A stretch of 64,000 nt of DNA from Cristatella mucedo (taxonomy: Eukaryota > Bryozoa > Phylactolaemata > Cristatellidae), in contig WPIO01000038.1 of NCBI GenBank assembly GCA_009760855.2, forward strand, positions 1-64,000, written 5' to 3'. The notes under the pieces were generated by a model, which was given only the letters and a program-made list of their open reading frames with translations, was not told the DNA's origin and ran no database searches. Numbering within the stretch: the first letter of the stretch is position 1; every line of letters starts with the position of its first letter. This document shows, in pieces, positions 1 through 10,910 of this stretch. A program made the translations under genes and the position numbers.

Positions 1-1055
1 AAACGACAAAGTCTATGACGTGCTTGACTGGGATCCTGTGCCGATTTGCAAGAAGTGGTGTGATGTGGCGACTGCGAAGCTCGTGGCAGACAAACCTTTC
101 TTCAGAAATTTGCACCAACTGTAAGCATATGATTCCACAGGCCGGTAGATCCGATCAGCAAGCAGTGAGTTATAGAACTCAGGACGGGATGCTACAAATG
201 CATGGGCCCATTTACATGTAGTATCCCTGTCTAAATAAGCCCGAATTTTAGAAATCTCATGTACCTGAAAGTAGGCAGACTTGACCGTGGAGCTAGTATG
301 GTCGTCTAATGAAAGGACACTTTGGAAAACGACACCTAGATTTTGTGCAGATTCAACAGGAGATGTGCTTTCAGAGCCGAAATTGAGCGTTAGCCTTTCC
401 AGTTTCTGAATCACACTTGGTTAGCCGATAACTAGTAAGATCGTTTCGTGATCACGCAGTTTAAGGTTTGCTGCCACCCACGTGCAAATGTCATCAATGC
501 ATCAAGCGTGGAAGTTGAGAAAATGAGGCGGAAAGTGTGGCTGGGAGAAATCTAAGCAAAGGTACAGCTGAGCGCCATCTGCATAGGAGTGAAAGCCTAG
601 AATTTTCCCTGCGATTTAATTGGCAAGAGGGAGAGTGTAAACCTTGAAAAGACCTGGACCGACCACGGAGCCCTGACGTACCCCATATTTCAGAGGCTCC
701 TCGGATGATCTTTGTCCATTCCCAACAATACTCTGGAGTCTCCCACTGAGATGTAATGTATCTCTGTCTTTAACTTCAGAAAGCCATGAAGACTATGTGA
801 GATAGTATCTGAACAATTCCAGCGCAGTGCCTGTGATGCCCGAGCGAGATTAGAGGTGCACAAGAATGACTTGGTGATCTATGGTATCAAAGCCTCCGAA
901 AGATCGGGCAAACCAAGCAGAGATACTCTACCAAAGTCTGCATTCCAAAGTAGGTCATAATACACCCAAAGCAAAGTTGACTATGTGGATCAATTAGCTC
1001 TAAAAACCAGACTGGAACTAACTGGCAAGGTTCGAAGTCTCAATTTATGAAAATA
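1..1055 (-). mobile_element. LINE-A (CR1/L2-type) fragment, reverse transcriptase region
   Basis: Degenerate non-LTR retrotransposon running off the left edge. Translation of 13-414 on the minus strand aligns by eye with the RT C-terminal part of the better copy at 28,827-30,605: shared blocks are LERLT, NLGVVFQS, LSLDDH and STVKSAYFQ. Further upstream (about 430-1,050) the palm-domain region can still be followed at DNA level, for example a relic of the GxPQGSVxGP motif near 670-690, but it is broken by stops and indels. No endonuclease domain is visible, as expected for a 5'-truncated copy. The 3' end lies outside the window. Confidence 0.85.
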
Positions 1056-1169
1056 GGATGCTGCCTAGACTTAAAGGTGGTTAATAACGTAATGGAGAAG
1101 GACCCATATGCAGTGCAGTGGATTTACTATACCCTAGATATACTTTAAGACCCTAAATGGTTGGTTTGC

Positions 1170-1345
1170 CTTGACGGCACACTGTATAATATGTTTGCTT
1201 GTCACGACCTCGGGACCGTGGTCATGGATTCGAATCCTGCGTTTGAGTGATTCTTTATTGTCACTGCAAGCGGTGGTGATCATAGTAAAGGCTCTTCTGT
1301 CGCTATAAAAATAGACTATTAAATCAGTCGGTAGTTTTTCCCTAC
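1170..1345 (+). mobile_element. tRNA-derived SINE, family SINE-1
   Basis: A tRNA-like head is visible from the stretch CTTGTCACGACCTCGGGACC followed by a good B box, GGATTCGAATCC (about 1,225). The body shares CTGCAAGCGGTGGTGAT and GGCTCTTCTGTCGCTATA with copies at 8,472-8,640 and 48,250-48,440 on the minus strand. The A box is decayed. It does not fold as a functional tRNA, so it is called a SINE. Confidence 0.6.
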
Positions 1346-2544
1346 ACTTGATCTGAAATCTAGGTATCATTAATCAATAATTTCTGATGAAGATAGATTA
1401 ACACGGCTTTGCCCTATGAAAAGTGTGCGGGAAATTGGTGATGCCGTTAGGTTTGTGCAATGCAGTAGCCACATTTGAGCTGCTGATGAGAGCTTTCGAA
1501 GGTCTCAATTGGAGGGAGTCTCCGGTTTATTTTTACGACGTGATGTTTTTCGGTCATTATTTTAAGCAGGAGCTGGAGAGGTTATTTGAAGTACAAGATC
1601 CCATTTTGCTTGCTATGTTACTAGTTACACACTAATCTAACGAGCATCACTTTTTCAACCAGAAATGGAATTGCTAAGACTGTGATGTGTGGGAATCGGC
1701 GTTAAGAAACGATCTGGATAAAGTAGCAGCTGCGATAGCCTGGCCTCGTGCAAAACATGTAGGGCAAGTGCATGGCTTTCTTGGTTTAAGAACGCACTAT
1801 CGGCTTATCGTGAAGGCGCTTGCTTCCATGGCTGCAGCCACCTCGTTACAGAAAATAGTATTTCGGTTGAATGGTCGAAAGCAGCAGATGCTGTATTCGA
1901 AAACTTAAAAGAATCATTGGCGACTTCGCCTGCTCTGAAGTTTTTGGACCCATTGGCTCCTTATATACTGGAATGGGACGCTAGCAACATGGGATCTATG
2001 AGCTTCTGCCTCAGTCAACAGATGGGGTTAAGAAAGTGGTCACTAATTTCAGTAAGGTCCCAAGTAGTATAGAGAGGAATCACTGTGTCATGAGAAAAGA
2101 CTTGCTAGTCATTATAAGTAGTCTGGGAAATATCCACCCATACCTGCATCGAGCTGGTTTCACGATCCACACTTACTATGTGGCTCTGAAATGGCTTTGG
2201 ACATTAAAAGAATCAGTTCAAAAGCTCGTGGCGTTTTAAAATTTGACGAATACGATAAGGCGAGAGAGCATGGAGGTGGAGCGGCCAGTGAGAATGCCGA
2301 CAGCTTAACTTTCCTCAATTTTCCGGACCCGTCCGTTCCTTAAATACTCGACTGCCAAGCTGGAAACTATGAGGCGACTGTTGGTTTGAGTGCTGTCACA
2401 TCCCAGGGATGGGCAAGAGCAAGTGGAGACTTATTTGTAGCACAGTGCCGGCCTGACTCAGTTTTAGAGCGCATGCGAACTGTTCAGCAGGAAAAACCTC
2501 TGTCCTTGAGCCTCGAGCAAGAGTAGCCATCATAGTAGGGCCAT

Positions 2545-2618
2545 GAGCTGATTCCGTTTGCAGCAAACGTGAAGAGCCTTGAAAAAAGATCAAGTCTCTG
2601 AGGGCGCTTTATCGAGTG

Positions 2619-2649
<31 letters not shown>

Positions 2650-2650
2650 G
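2545..2650 (+). mobile_element. LINE-A 3' tail with (TTA)n
   Basis: Contains the family 3' end: a CTCTGAGGGCGCTTTATC block followed by about nine TTA units (2,621-2,649). The left arm of the usual hairpin has decayed to GCCTTGAAAAAAGATC. It interrupts Gypsy-1 between RNase H and integrase. Confidence 0.7.
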
Positions 2651-3254
2651 ATGTTGGCTGGCCTGTCAAGCCTATAGTCCCGGCTAGCAATTTGAGAATA
2701 GGGTAACGCTTGCCCAAGGTCGATGTCGCCGCCAGCCATCCTAGATTTGCTGTACGGTTTCCGTGAGAACAAAAGAAGTAGGTGAAGAGCATCTGCGTTC
2801 TCGAGCTGCGAGCAAGGGGACACAGAGGTAGCTGAGGTGATTGATGTTGTCTGGGTTGTCAACCCCATTGTCCTGGCTAGTTTTACAACGATTGGGCGAC
2901 GCTCACTAGGGGCCTTCTTGGTCTTCGCCTCCGTCTCGACGCCGTCGCCAGTAGTTGCCTGACTCTTTTCTCTGAAAGCGAGGGAGGAGGGTGGGTTTTT
3001 AGCTGGCGATTGAGGGACAGGACGAGACAGCGCCTGGATTATTTGGCGGACGCCACCGAATACGGTTGTATAGAGCTCGAACTCGCATTTTGGTTTTTCT
3101 TCTGTGTTTTGTGTGTGCGCGTGCACGTGGTCTCGCTAAGAGTGCTTGGGGTAGTGTGTGAGGTATTCCTGCCATTAAGGTGGAAGGGGAGCCCTAGTTC
3201 TCCCGTCAGGTCCTAGGCCCCGGTTCGGCGCTCAGGAGGAACGAGTCGCTCTTG
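2651..3254. repeat. Unclassified insert in Gypsy-1 with an internal direct repeat
   Basis: Two diverged copies of a unit of about 65-85 bp start at 2,650 and 2,842. Each begins GATGTT and carries GTCAA..CC..GTCC.GGCTAG, then a block ending in GGGxxACGCT. The minus strand is open over 2,590-3,126 (178 codons) and partly low-complexity. I do not recognise a domain. It could be the 5' part of another retroelement. Confidence 0.45.
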
Positions 3255-4007
3255 ATGTTTCTGGCGCGTTGGCTAGCTCCAAGCATGGTGACAAGTACAT
3301 CTGTATCTTGCTGGATTACGATTCCTGACTAAAAGGCCACTGCCAACTGCCCATGTCGCATGCGATTTCTTTTATTTTCTTGGCGTGCCAGACGAATTGC
3401 ATTCTAATGGGAACAGAAACTTTGAATCTGTGGTAGTTCCGAGTGCTGCAAGCTCTTAGGCATCCGTAAAATGAAGATCAAGCCCCTACGTCTGCAATCG
3501 AATGGTGTGGTAGAGCACAGTAATCGAACGCTGGCCCAGGGTATTGCAGAATGGTGTCGTAAAAAGCAGGACGATTGGGATTCTTTTTTTCTGCCTTTCC
3601 TGATAGCATATCGTTCAGCAGAATGTAAGTCTACAGGGTTTACTCCTGTATAATGAATGGTGGGTATGACTAAATCTTCTGACAGGAATGCCACTTTTTG
3701 AGCAGCCAGCTATTGTTGGTCCTGGATATGTACGTGATGTGTAAAAACGCGTTGTTTACATTCATGTTCAGGCTAGAGAAAATTACCTGTCTCTGCTTTT
3801 GACATGAAGTAGCCAGCTGATCTCGGAGCCCGTGATGTTGCACTGTAACCTGGTGTCGGGGTCTCGCTTTATATTCCTCTGAGAAAGAAAGGGACTCAGC
3901 CAGGCTCCTGATCGTTGGGGAGGATATTTATGCATCTGAAAATGGACTTTAAGATGAGACTTTTCGCATTCGCTCTTCACTTCAAGGGAGACCTAGAATT
4001 GTACATT

Positions 4008-4652
4008 CTAATCGCTTGTGAAAATCCCATGGGACTGGTGTTTCACGTGGACCGGTGTTGGGTAAGGCACAGATCTAGCTGGTTTTGGTGACGAATCACG
4101 CAGTCCGCACAATTTTCTGGCTCTACCCAGTGCATCACATTGCCCTTGGCTGCCTTTATGGTTCCTGGAGAAAAATTCTTGTCCTGTTGTGGTAATTCCT
4201 GTACCACACCAGGTCTCCATTTGCATTTTTTGAGGCCTAGTCGGAGATGAAAGTAATGCAGCACTTACAGTGACCGGACGAAGCAGATCCAGGCATGTGC
4301 ACAAATTTCCTCCCAGAAGTAACTGCGATGGAGTGGACCCGGTCGAAGCATTCTCAGAGAAGCGGTATTTTAGCAGGAACTGGTCGATGCATTGCTGCGG
4401 ATCGCCTGCACAAGCTGCATATGCCCGCTTGAAAGTTTGTACAAAGCGCTCAGCTAGTCCGTTGCTCTGTTGGTGATAAGGTGCCGCAAGGAAGTGCCGG
4501 ATGCCGTTAGCCTGCAGGAAGCTAGCAAAATCATGAGATGTGAAATGCCGTCCGTTGTCAGACACAATTACCCTGGGTAGACCCAATCGGGCAAAGATTG
4601 TCCGTAGAGTCGAGATTGTGGTTCCAGACGGTGCCTCTCTCATTCGGAACAC
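4008..4652 (-). pseudogene. Gypsy-2 integrase core
   Basis: A 214-codon open segment with the retroviral-type integrase fold region (rve). RLGLPRVIVSDNGRHF supplies the second catalytic Asp, followed by PYHQQSNGLAERFVQTFK with the catalytic Glu. A NASTGSTPSQLL block follows, as usual before the C-terminal domain. The N-terminal Asp block lies upstream across a break between 4,652 and 4,837. The length is shorter than a complete Gypsy integrase because the H2C2 zinc-binding part is in another frame upstream. It would act in DNA integration, but this copy is fragmentary. Confidence 0.8.
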
Positions 4653-4836
4653 TTCAGGCCACTTCGAGAACGCATCTACAACTATTATGAAGTAATGGTT
4701 GTCAAGTAGCCATGCAAAATCAATGTGAATACGTTGTCATGGTCCGGCTGGGTCACTCCACTTATGCGAGGTTGCTGGCAGTGTATGCCTCACTTGGTTG
4801 CAATGAAGGCAACAACGGCACACAGATTCTATGTCA

Positions 4837-5707
4837 CTATCTATGCCCGGCCACCAGACGTAGTTTCCAGCAGCCGATTTCATTTTTAACTATGCAAAGA
4901 TGGCCGTCGTGAAGCTCCTGCAAGAGCTGGCCGCGTAGGGAAGTGGGTATGACTAGTCTCGTGCCGGGAAGCAGACACCCATCATGTACTGCCAGTTCCT
5001 GTCTGCAGTTGTAGTATGGGGTCATGGCTGGTGACAGATTTCTTGCCGGCCATCCCCTCATCGTTGTGTCATAAGCAGCAGACACCGTTGAGTTGCTTCT
5101 GAGCGCTACCCGAACCGTTTGCATAGTCACAGGAAGAACAGAAAAATGATCAATGTGGAACAAGGTGGTCTCCGAACAGGGGTCTTCCTTATGTGGCAAT
5201 GGTAGTCGTGACATGGCATCAGCATTAGCATGATCTTCTGAACGCCTGTACTCGATGGATGCTATATGAGTATGCGGACAACACCGCAGCCCAACGCTGC
5301 ATACGCATCGCAGCGATAGGAGGAATGCAGGTCTTAGGTCCGAGGATAATAATAAGTGGGCGGTGATCGATAAGCAGCAAGAACTTCCGCCCATACAAAT
5401 ATAGACAAAAACTCATCACACCGAAAATTAGTGGCAATGCCTCTCTATCAATCTGCGAATAGTTTTTCTTGCTTTTGAATAGCGTACGGAAAGCAAAAGC
5501 AATGGGTCTCTCGTGTCCGTCGGCTAATCGAAGAGATAAAATAGCACCCAGTCCATAAGATAATGCGTCGAAAGCTAGCACGAGCGTTTCCTTGGGGTTG
5601 TATCCTGCTAGAACGCTTCCAGAGCTAATCACCTCCTTAACTTTTGTGAAAGCCTGTTGCAGTGAACAGTCCTTAGCCACCTGCTTTGCTTTTGAAGCAA
5701 TTTGCAC
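4837..5707 (-). pseudogene. Gypsy-2 RNase H and integrase zinc-binding region
   Basis: Two overlapping frames, joined by a frameshift near 5,225-5,300, carry the RNase H and tether region. FDALSYGLGAIL sits at the first catalytic Asp block, then YSQIDREAL (catalytic Glu), then DHRPL. After the shift comes NADAMSRLPLP, the standard RNase H end. A linker and ELHDGHLCI from the HHCC zinc-binding domain follow. The domain order agrees with Ty3/Gypsy pol. Confidence 0.75.
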
Positions 5708-6401
5708 AAGGGGTGCAAGACCTGTGCCAAGTTGGGCAAGAACCTGTGATAGTATTGCACCAGCCCTACAAATGACCGGAGGCCACTGACGTTTGTTGGC
5801 GGAGGGGCGTTTTTTATGGCTGTCACTTTATTCTCCGTGGGGTGTATGCCATTCTTGTCTATTGTATGCCCAATGTATACCACAGACGATTTTAAGAAGG
5901 CGCACTTCTCTCCGCTTACAAGGAGGCTAGCACCTTGCAGTTTTGCCAACACCAAAGCCAGGTTATGCATGTGGGAAGTTCGACCCTTCCCTGTCACAAA
6001 AATGTCATCCTTTTAGCACAATACAGCAGGCAGTCCAGACAGCAAAGGATCCATTGCCCTTTGATGAATAGCGGGAGCGGAGACCACACCAAGCGGAAAT
6101 CGGTTGTATTTAAACAAAACCTTGTGCATAGTAATGGTGACAAAACTTTGGATGCTTCCTCAAGTTTGATCTGCCTAAATGCACGGGATAGGTCCAGCTT
6201 TGAAAACAAGGTCTTGCCATTAAGTTTCTCCTGAAAGTCGTCAATCGGAGGCATTGGATATGAATCAACTATTAGCTGTGAGCTCAGCGTCGCTTTGAAG
6301 TCCCCGCAGAGGTGGATCGAGCCGTCGGGCTCAATTACTGGCACTACTGGAGTCGCCCATCCGCTCTGCTCGACCCGCGAAATGACCCCCTCAGAGAGCA
6401 T
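5629..6401 (-). pseudogene. Gypsy-2 reverse transcriptase
   Basis: Two frames cover the RT. Codons read from 6,401 downward include SGWATPVVPVIEPDGSI, then DFKATL in place of DYK/R, then LFSKLDLSRAFRQIKL (first catalytic Asp block). The YVDD-containing region is disrupted by a frameshift around 6,000-6,150. From 5,997 the second frame gives CAFLKSSVVYIGH and LRSFVGLVQYYHRFLP of the thumb and connection. The reading frame is not continuous, so this copy is not functional. Confidence 0.75.
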
Positions 6402-6727
6402 TTTTTTAGCTCTGCCTCTACCTTCTCGTGTATAGCAAATGGCACAGTTCTCTATTTAATATGCACAGGTACAGAATTTTCTCGAACATGCAACTTGGCC
6501 TTGACGCAGCTGAACTTACCCAGAGTCTGGTGAAAGAGATCGTCGTGCTGTTGTAGAAGAACGTTTAAGTCACAATGCTCTGTCAATAAATTCGCAGAGA
6601 CCATCCTGCCGTTATCGAGATCAAAAGCCACAATCCATTCTCTGCCGTACAGTGGTACGTCAGTTTCAGCAAGGAAGAAAAGTCGAGCTTGGACCTTTCT
6701 TTCCTTGGTATTCAGCCTGAGGATGAA

Positions 6728-7740
6728 TTACGCCAACAAGAGATCTCTCTGCAGTACCACCATGCAGCAGTAGTGTAATATTCGTAGGCTCCAGGGTGAG
6801 GTGAGGACAGACACGTTTATACTCATGCAAGATAGTGTAGAAATGCTAAATCTCGTGTCAAATTCCATGCGAACATGTGTACTTTCAGCGTGGACACGTA
6901 TCAATGACGGTTTGCGGGTAGCACTTCTCGCAGAATGAATAAAAACGACGTCGTCTGACACTTTTCTGATGTCCTCTTGAGTTGTGTGAACTTGCTTCTC
7001 TGGCAATCGCCTTTCCTGCCGCTCGCATAGAATGCCGATCTTTATTTCTACACTCTTTAAATATGGCCCTGTATCCCGCAGATGTGGCATATGCTTTGGT
7101 AATGAGGGAATCTGCTCCGTTCGTGCTGCGTTGAGCCGCAAGAGGCGCATTCGAGGGCGGTTGCCCTGGAGTTCGGTCCGGTCATCATTTCAACGGGCAA
7201 AGGTTCGGCAGTTGAATGCTCGGAACCCTTTTCCATTGCTGCAACCTCTTTTTGCGACTGCTCTGCCTCTGTCTCAATGTCTAACGGTATCTCCAGTGTC
7301 AGACGTTTAACTGCAAATAGCCTTTGCCGAGTAGTGTTGCACAAAAGGCCACGTACCAGCTGGTTTCGCAGAGCTTTCGGCAAGTATTGGTCGAATCCGC
7401 AGTGCTGAGCCAAAAGAAGCAAGGGGCTAAAAATTCTCTCGCTGTTTTACCTGGTCGTTGATGACGACAATGGAACTTGTTGGCCTCAGCAATTTTCAGC
7501 GGTATGGGCATAAGGTGGTCCGTAAGTGCTTGGGTGAGTTCCAACAGGCTCTTATCCGACGGCTTGGCCGGTGGTACAAGGCTACGCAGCAGCGCGAATG
7601 CCTTAGCTCAGATAGAACTCAGGAATACGACTTTATGGCGATCTACAAGAATCTCCTGAGCTAGCACGTACTGTTCGAGTACATCAAGGTAATCTCCGAA
7701 CGCCTGCCTTTCCTCATCAAAACAGGTGAAGCCTTCGCGG
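6728..7740 (-). pseudogene. Gypsy-2 gag and protease region
   Basis: Gag is read from about 7,740 down. A segment at 7,299-7,544 carries a FxCRxQxPGKTAREFLA-like block. At 7,057-7,422 a zinc-knuckle area has CASCGSTQHE and CHICGIQGHI, with one expected Cys lost. Protease follows in the frame 6,728-7,150, where VRMEFDTRFS stands in the position of the catalytic DTG, so the Gly is replaced by Arg. Frameshifts separate these parts. Confidence 0.65.
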
Positions 7741-7778
7741 GTTGCCGTGGGTCAACAAAAAATCCTGCTCGTCGCCAC

Positions 7779-7962
7779 TGTTAATTTTGTGCGGGCAGTC
7801 GCGCACAGATCAAGACGGCTCAGGCAGACGCCGTTTATTTTGGAAACTCGGAACCGGGCCTCACGGCAGGCACATAGGCCTGCAAGCAACTGCTGCAAGC
7901 AAGTGGGTCCGCTGTCTCGACCGGAAGAGCTCGATGGGTGGATATGCCAGGCCGACCCAACA
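7779..7962 (-). repeat. Gypsy-2 5' LTR
   Basis: A 184-bp LTR reading TGTTA...CCCAACA on the plus strand, immediately next to the primer-binding region. It matches the solo LTR at 9,050-9,227 along its whole length, including the shared blocks GATCAAGACGGCTCA and GTGGGTCCGCTGTCTC. Confidence 0.8.
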
Positions 7963-8214
7963 CTACTCGTGAAATGGTTGCCTTTAAATCTCCGTCTGGG
8001 GGATGACGAAAGCGTTCTGCTGACTTCGCGCAATGTGGGACGCTGCCTCTTGACACGGGTAATCGTTGCCCCGATTGTGGCCCATGTCACAGGAACTGCT
8101 CTCACAAACAATGAATTGCAAAGACAAGCAACTGCACCCAGATGGAAGGGTCTCGGCTCAGTTCCATAACAAACTTAGCAGCTGACCGAGGCAAGGGCGC
8201 GAGAAAGCTTAACA

Positions 8215-8700
8215 CGATGCATCAGTTCAGCTAGTTATACAGGAGCCAAGCCATGGCGAGCGTTGCAGGTCATTCATTGTAAGACTTTCGCTCTGTATCC
8301 GTTGATCAACAAGAAGCCATCTCAGCTCCTTCACCAAATGCGACAAAGGACTTAAGAGGAGAAACTTGTTATCTATTGCAAAGATTTATTCATCAACAGC
8401 TGCATGGAATTATTGGCTCTGTTCGATAGCATAGCCACAAAATAAATTGCAGTAATCCAGCCAAAAAATGTTAGTAGCGGATTTGGCAGCGTCATTTGTA
8501 TAGCGGCTGAAGGACATTAACGGCTATCACCACCACTTGCATTTGGCAATAAGGGATTGCCCACTGCAGGATTCGGGTCCCAAGACCTCAGTCGGGAAGA
8601 GCAGCACTTTGCCTCCTTGGCTAATCCGGCCCTCAGACAGAACCAGCAAGCTAGTTAGATTTTCTTACAAGCCACATTGCTAGACAACCCCAAATCTGAA
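8215..8700 (-). mobile_element. LINE-B fragment, interrupted by a SINE
   Basis: Follows the LINE-B copy at 11,490-12,880 at DNA level: shared blocks are GGAGCCAAGCC, TCAGCTGCA/CAGCTGCAT and TTACAGTAATC/TTGCAGTAATC. Coding content is a decayed RT C-terminus. A SINE-1 copy at about 8,472-8,640 splits it. Confidence 0.6.
8472..8640 (-). mobile_element. tRNA-derived SINE-1 copy inside LINE-B
   Basis: Minus strand reads a tRNA-like head with GATTAGCCAAGGAGG (A-box area), GCTGCTCTTCCCGACTGAGG and B box GACCCGAATCC. The SINE-1 body TGCAAGTGGTGGTGAT and CAGCCGCTATA follows. Comparison with LINE-B at 11,850-11,900 shows that the LINE is continuous on either side. Confidence 0.65.
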
Positions 8701-9640
8701 ACAGTGCGTTCGTTTGACTGAGAAAGTAATCGTGAGACTGTGACGTGCGGCATTTTTAGCTTTCATTCAACCGTTGGAATGCTGCCGATGTGAACTGTGG
8801 TCTATTATCGGTGACCAACTACTATAGAATGCCAGAACAGGCAAAGTGGGCCATCGGTCGGAGAATGCTACCATAGGCCGACGAGGTCTTTTCAAGCATT
8901 CAGGCCTCAATAAACAGTGAATTCGCCAGTAGTCAGATCATGTCGACCGCCAAAATAAAAGATGTCCACTGCTGAATTTTTCTATGATCTACCGCCATCT
9001 CTATTGCCTCAACGTCAGCTCCCAGGAACATCTCATTTGGATGCAAGGGTGTTATGTTTGTGCAGGCAGTCGCACACAGATCAAGACGGCTCAAACGAAT
9101 GCCATTTATTTCGGAGGCTGAACCGGGCCGCACGGCCAGCATGCTGACCGGCAAGCAATGGCTGCAAGTGGGTCCGCTGTCTCTACCGGAAGAGCTCAGT
9201 GGGTGGATAAGCCAGGTCAACCCAACAAAGGGCTTAATCGTCTGGCAAGCAGCGAAATTCTCCGCGGCCCGCTCAACCATGGCGGTGTTAGCGGTTTGGT
9301 GGGCCTTTCTCATTACCCAGTCGTATGTCATGTGAGCAGAGTGCAGGCCCCTTCGGTTTCGTTTCCGTGGCTATCCTGGAGTCATCATGAGCTCACCTTT
9401 CAATACGATGCCAGCTTGGTGGCGAATAACATCCCGTAAATAAAAACTATGTGGTCGGTCCGGTGGTAGATCGAGTCTGACTTGAGGGAAACCAGTGGTT
9501 AGAAGCTGTGGCAGTGTGACAAGACAGCCATCCCCGTAGGTTGCGTCGACCGTCTCCAAAGAGTTGCTGGGAGCGGCCTTAGATAGAGCATCCACGGGCA
9601 GGGAACGTGGGCAAGCCACCAGGATATGCACTTCTCAGTG
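8690..9640 (-). pseudogene. Gypsy-4: Ty3/Gypsy integrase relic
   Basis: Minus-strand relic distinct from Gypsy-2. From 9,640 down, a VDALSKAAP remnant marks the RNase H end. A linker follows with the GIVLKGELM block, then LHSAHMTYD...CQTIKP, a decayed HHCC zinc-binding domain. After an interruption by a solo LTR at 9,050-9,227 it resumes. VTDNRPQFTSAAFQRL (near 8,800) corresponds to the second catalytic Asp block, with Gly changed to Arg. Several stops are present. It ends near 8,690 against the LINE-B fragment. Confidence 0.6.
9050..9227 (-). repeat. Solo LTR of the Gypsy-2 family with 5-bp target duplication
   Basis: A 178-bp LTR with TGTTA...CAACA ends, homologous to the Gypsy-2 LTR. It is flanked by a perfect AAGGG duplication at 9,045-9,049 and 9,228-9,232. 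The integrase coding of Gypsy-4 is interrupted at this point, which confirms a real insertion followed by LTR-LTR recombination. Confidence 0.85.
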
Positions 9641-10113
9641 CATCTTCGATGTCTAGTTGTACACCTCACTCATACCAAGGTATCACTTCGTATTGCCTTC
9701 CACACTGCTACTCAACTTGTCAACTTTGAGCTCCAGATGTCCAGTAGCACTGATAGATCCTGAATCAAAATACTGGAGATGACGCAATCGGTTTATCAAT
9801 TTTGAGGCTGTTTGTCATAACTTTCCTGAAAAAATGACAGCTTCTGGCTAATCTTGACTGTGGCTTCCCACATTCAGTCTATTTTCGTGAAACCCTTGAG
9901 AAACCTTCGACCAAATTTCTATCAGCAAGATCTCCTCACGAACCCAGCGAACGGAGCTCTTGTCGGCCTATCCACTCCCTGCAGGCTCCAGCTTCTGCGT
10001 AGGCTTTGCTGCTGCCACTGCATCTTCCGCACCTGCTCACTTAAGGGGAGCGTAAGAATCCTTTGCAACGAAATCCCAGCGGGCTCTAAAATATCGAAAT
10101 GTATATCTACTTT
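9641..10113. other. Unassigned interval
   Basis: No domain, repeat family or splice-supported exon recognised. Short open frames on both strands look incidental. Confidence 0.5.
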
Positions 10114-10910
10114 TTATAAGATATTGCTGTGAGTTTGGCTGGGCTTTCGAGAGTCTTTCTGGACACGAGTAACCGAATCAAAATTCAGAGAATCTTCGTT
10201 CGTTGAAAGCCGTAGGTCTCCAAAGGATATGGGGTTTGCATGAGCTAGGAAGGTAAACGGTTTTATTCCAAAAAGCGGGATGTACGATGCTTGGCCTGGA
10301 GGGGAGTAGATCTGATAGGTTGGCTGGAGCCAAAGAATGGCGGGACCTGAAAGTGAGTGACAAAACCCCTCAGTTGATGCTTTGCTTGACTGAGAGCCAG
10401 TGCAGATCGGTGAGAAGTTGTGTGATGTGGCAACTGAGACGCTCACAGTGGACAAGTCTAGGTGCAGATTTTTGCATTAGCTGTAAGCGCTTAAGTGAAC
10501 AAGCCTGTAGACCCACAACCAGCGAATTCAAGAGGTCAAGACGGGATGTCACAAATGCGCAGACCGATTTGGGTGGGCATCTAGACTAAACACGCCCGAA
10601 CTTTAGCATTGTTATATAGCTAAACAAAAATTGGAAAACTTGACTGTTGAGCAGATGTAGTCGTCTAATGAAAGGTCACTTTAGAACATGACTCCTAAAT
10701 TTCCTTAAGATTCAACAGGAGATACACTGCCAGAGTCGATTTTGAGGGTTAACCTTTCTAGTTTCTGAAAACAATTGTTTGCCCATAACTAGCAAGCTTG
10801 GTTATAATCATTCAATTCAATTCATTTTAGAAGGTTTGCTCCCATCTATTTGCGGACGTCATCAATCCATGCAGTAAGGGAGTTGAAAAAATCAACTTGC
10901 TGGAGGGCTG
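10114..10910 (-). mobile_element. LINE-A fragment (RT C-terminus) of composite unit copy 1
   Basis: Matches the LINE-A region at about 29,180-29,900, including GTCTCCAAAGGAT, CGATGCTTGGCCTGG and GGCTGGGAGGGAT. It is full of stops. It ends abruptly near 10,910 within the GGCTGGGAGGGATxAAAGCATG block, and the copy at 13,849-14,480 ends at the same place. Confidence 0.75.

Larger units (their letters stand above)
1390..3780 (+). pseudogene. Gypsy-1: degenerate Ty3/Gypsy pol
   Basis: Relic of a Ty3/Gypsy pol gene read in order on the plus strand. RT palm: 1,423-1,640 carries MPLGLCNA and a YxxDVM remnant of the YLDD motif. RT thumb: 1,687-1,908 carries a FLGL-x-x-HYR block. RNase H: 1,930-2,240 has WDASN followed by a decayed E/ELL region. 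Integrase: 3,255-3,660 has HGDKYICILLDY and QSNGVVEHSNRTL, then an AYRS...TGFTP block, and the linker continues to about 3,780. Stops and frameshifts occur throughout. The gene is split at about 2,540-3,250 by unrelated repeat sequence, including a LINE-A tail. No LTRs are recognised for this copy. Confidence 0.75.
4008..7962 (-). mobile_element. Gypsy-2: Ty3/Gypsy LTR retrotransposon, 5' LTR plus decayed gag-pol
   Basis: A minus-strand Gypsy element ordered LTR (7,779-7,962), gag, protease, RT, RNase H, integrase (ending near 4,008). The primer-binding region just inside the LTR reads GTGGCGACGAG, typical of many animal Gypsy elements. The coding region is broken by several frameshifts and stops, but all domains are recognisable. 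No matching 3' LTR was found to the left of 4,008, where sequence of unknown origin begins. The copy is therefore truncated at its 3' side. A related solo LTR lies at 9,050-9,227. Confidence 0.85.
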
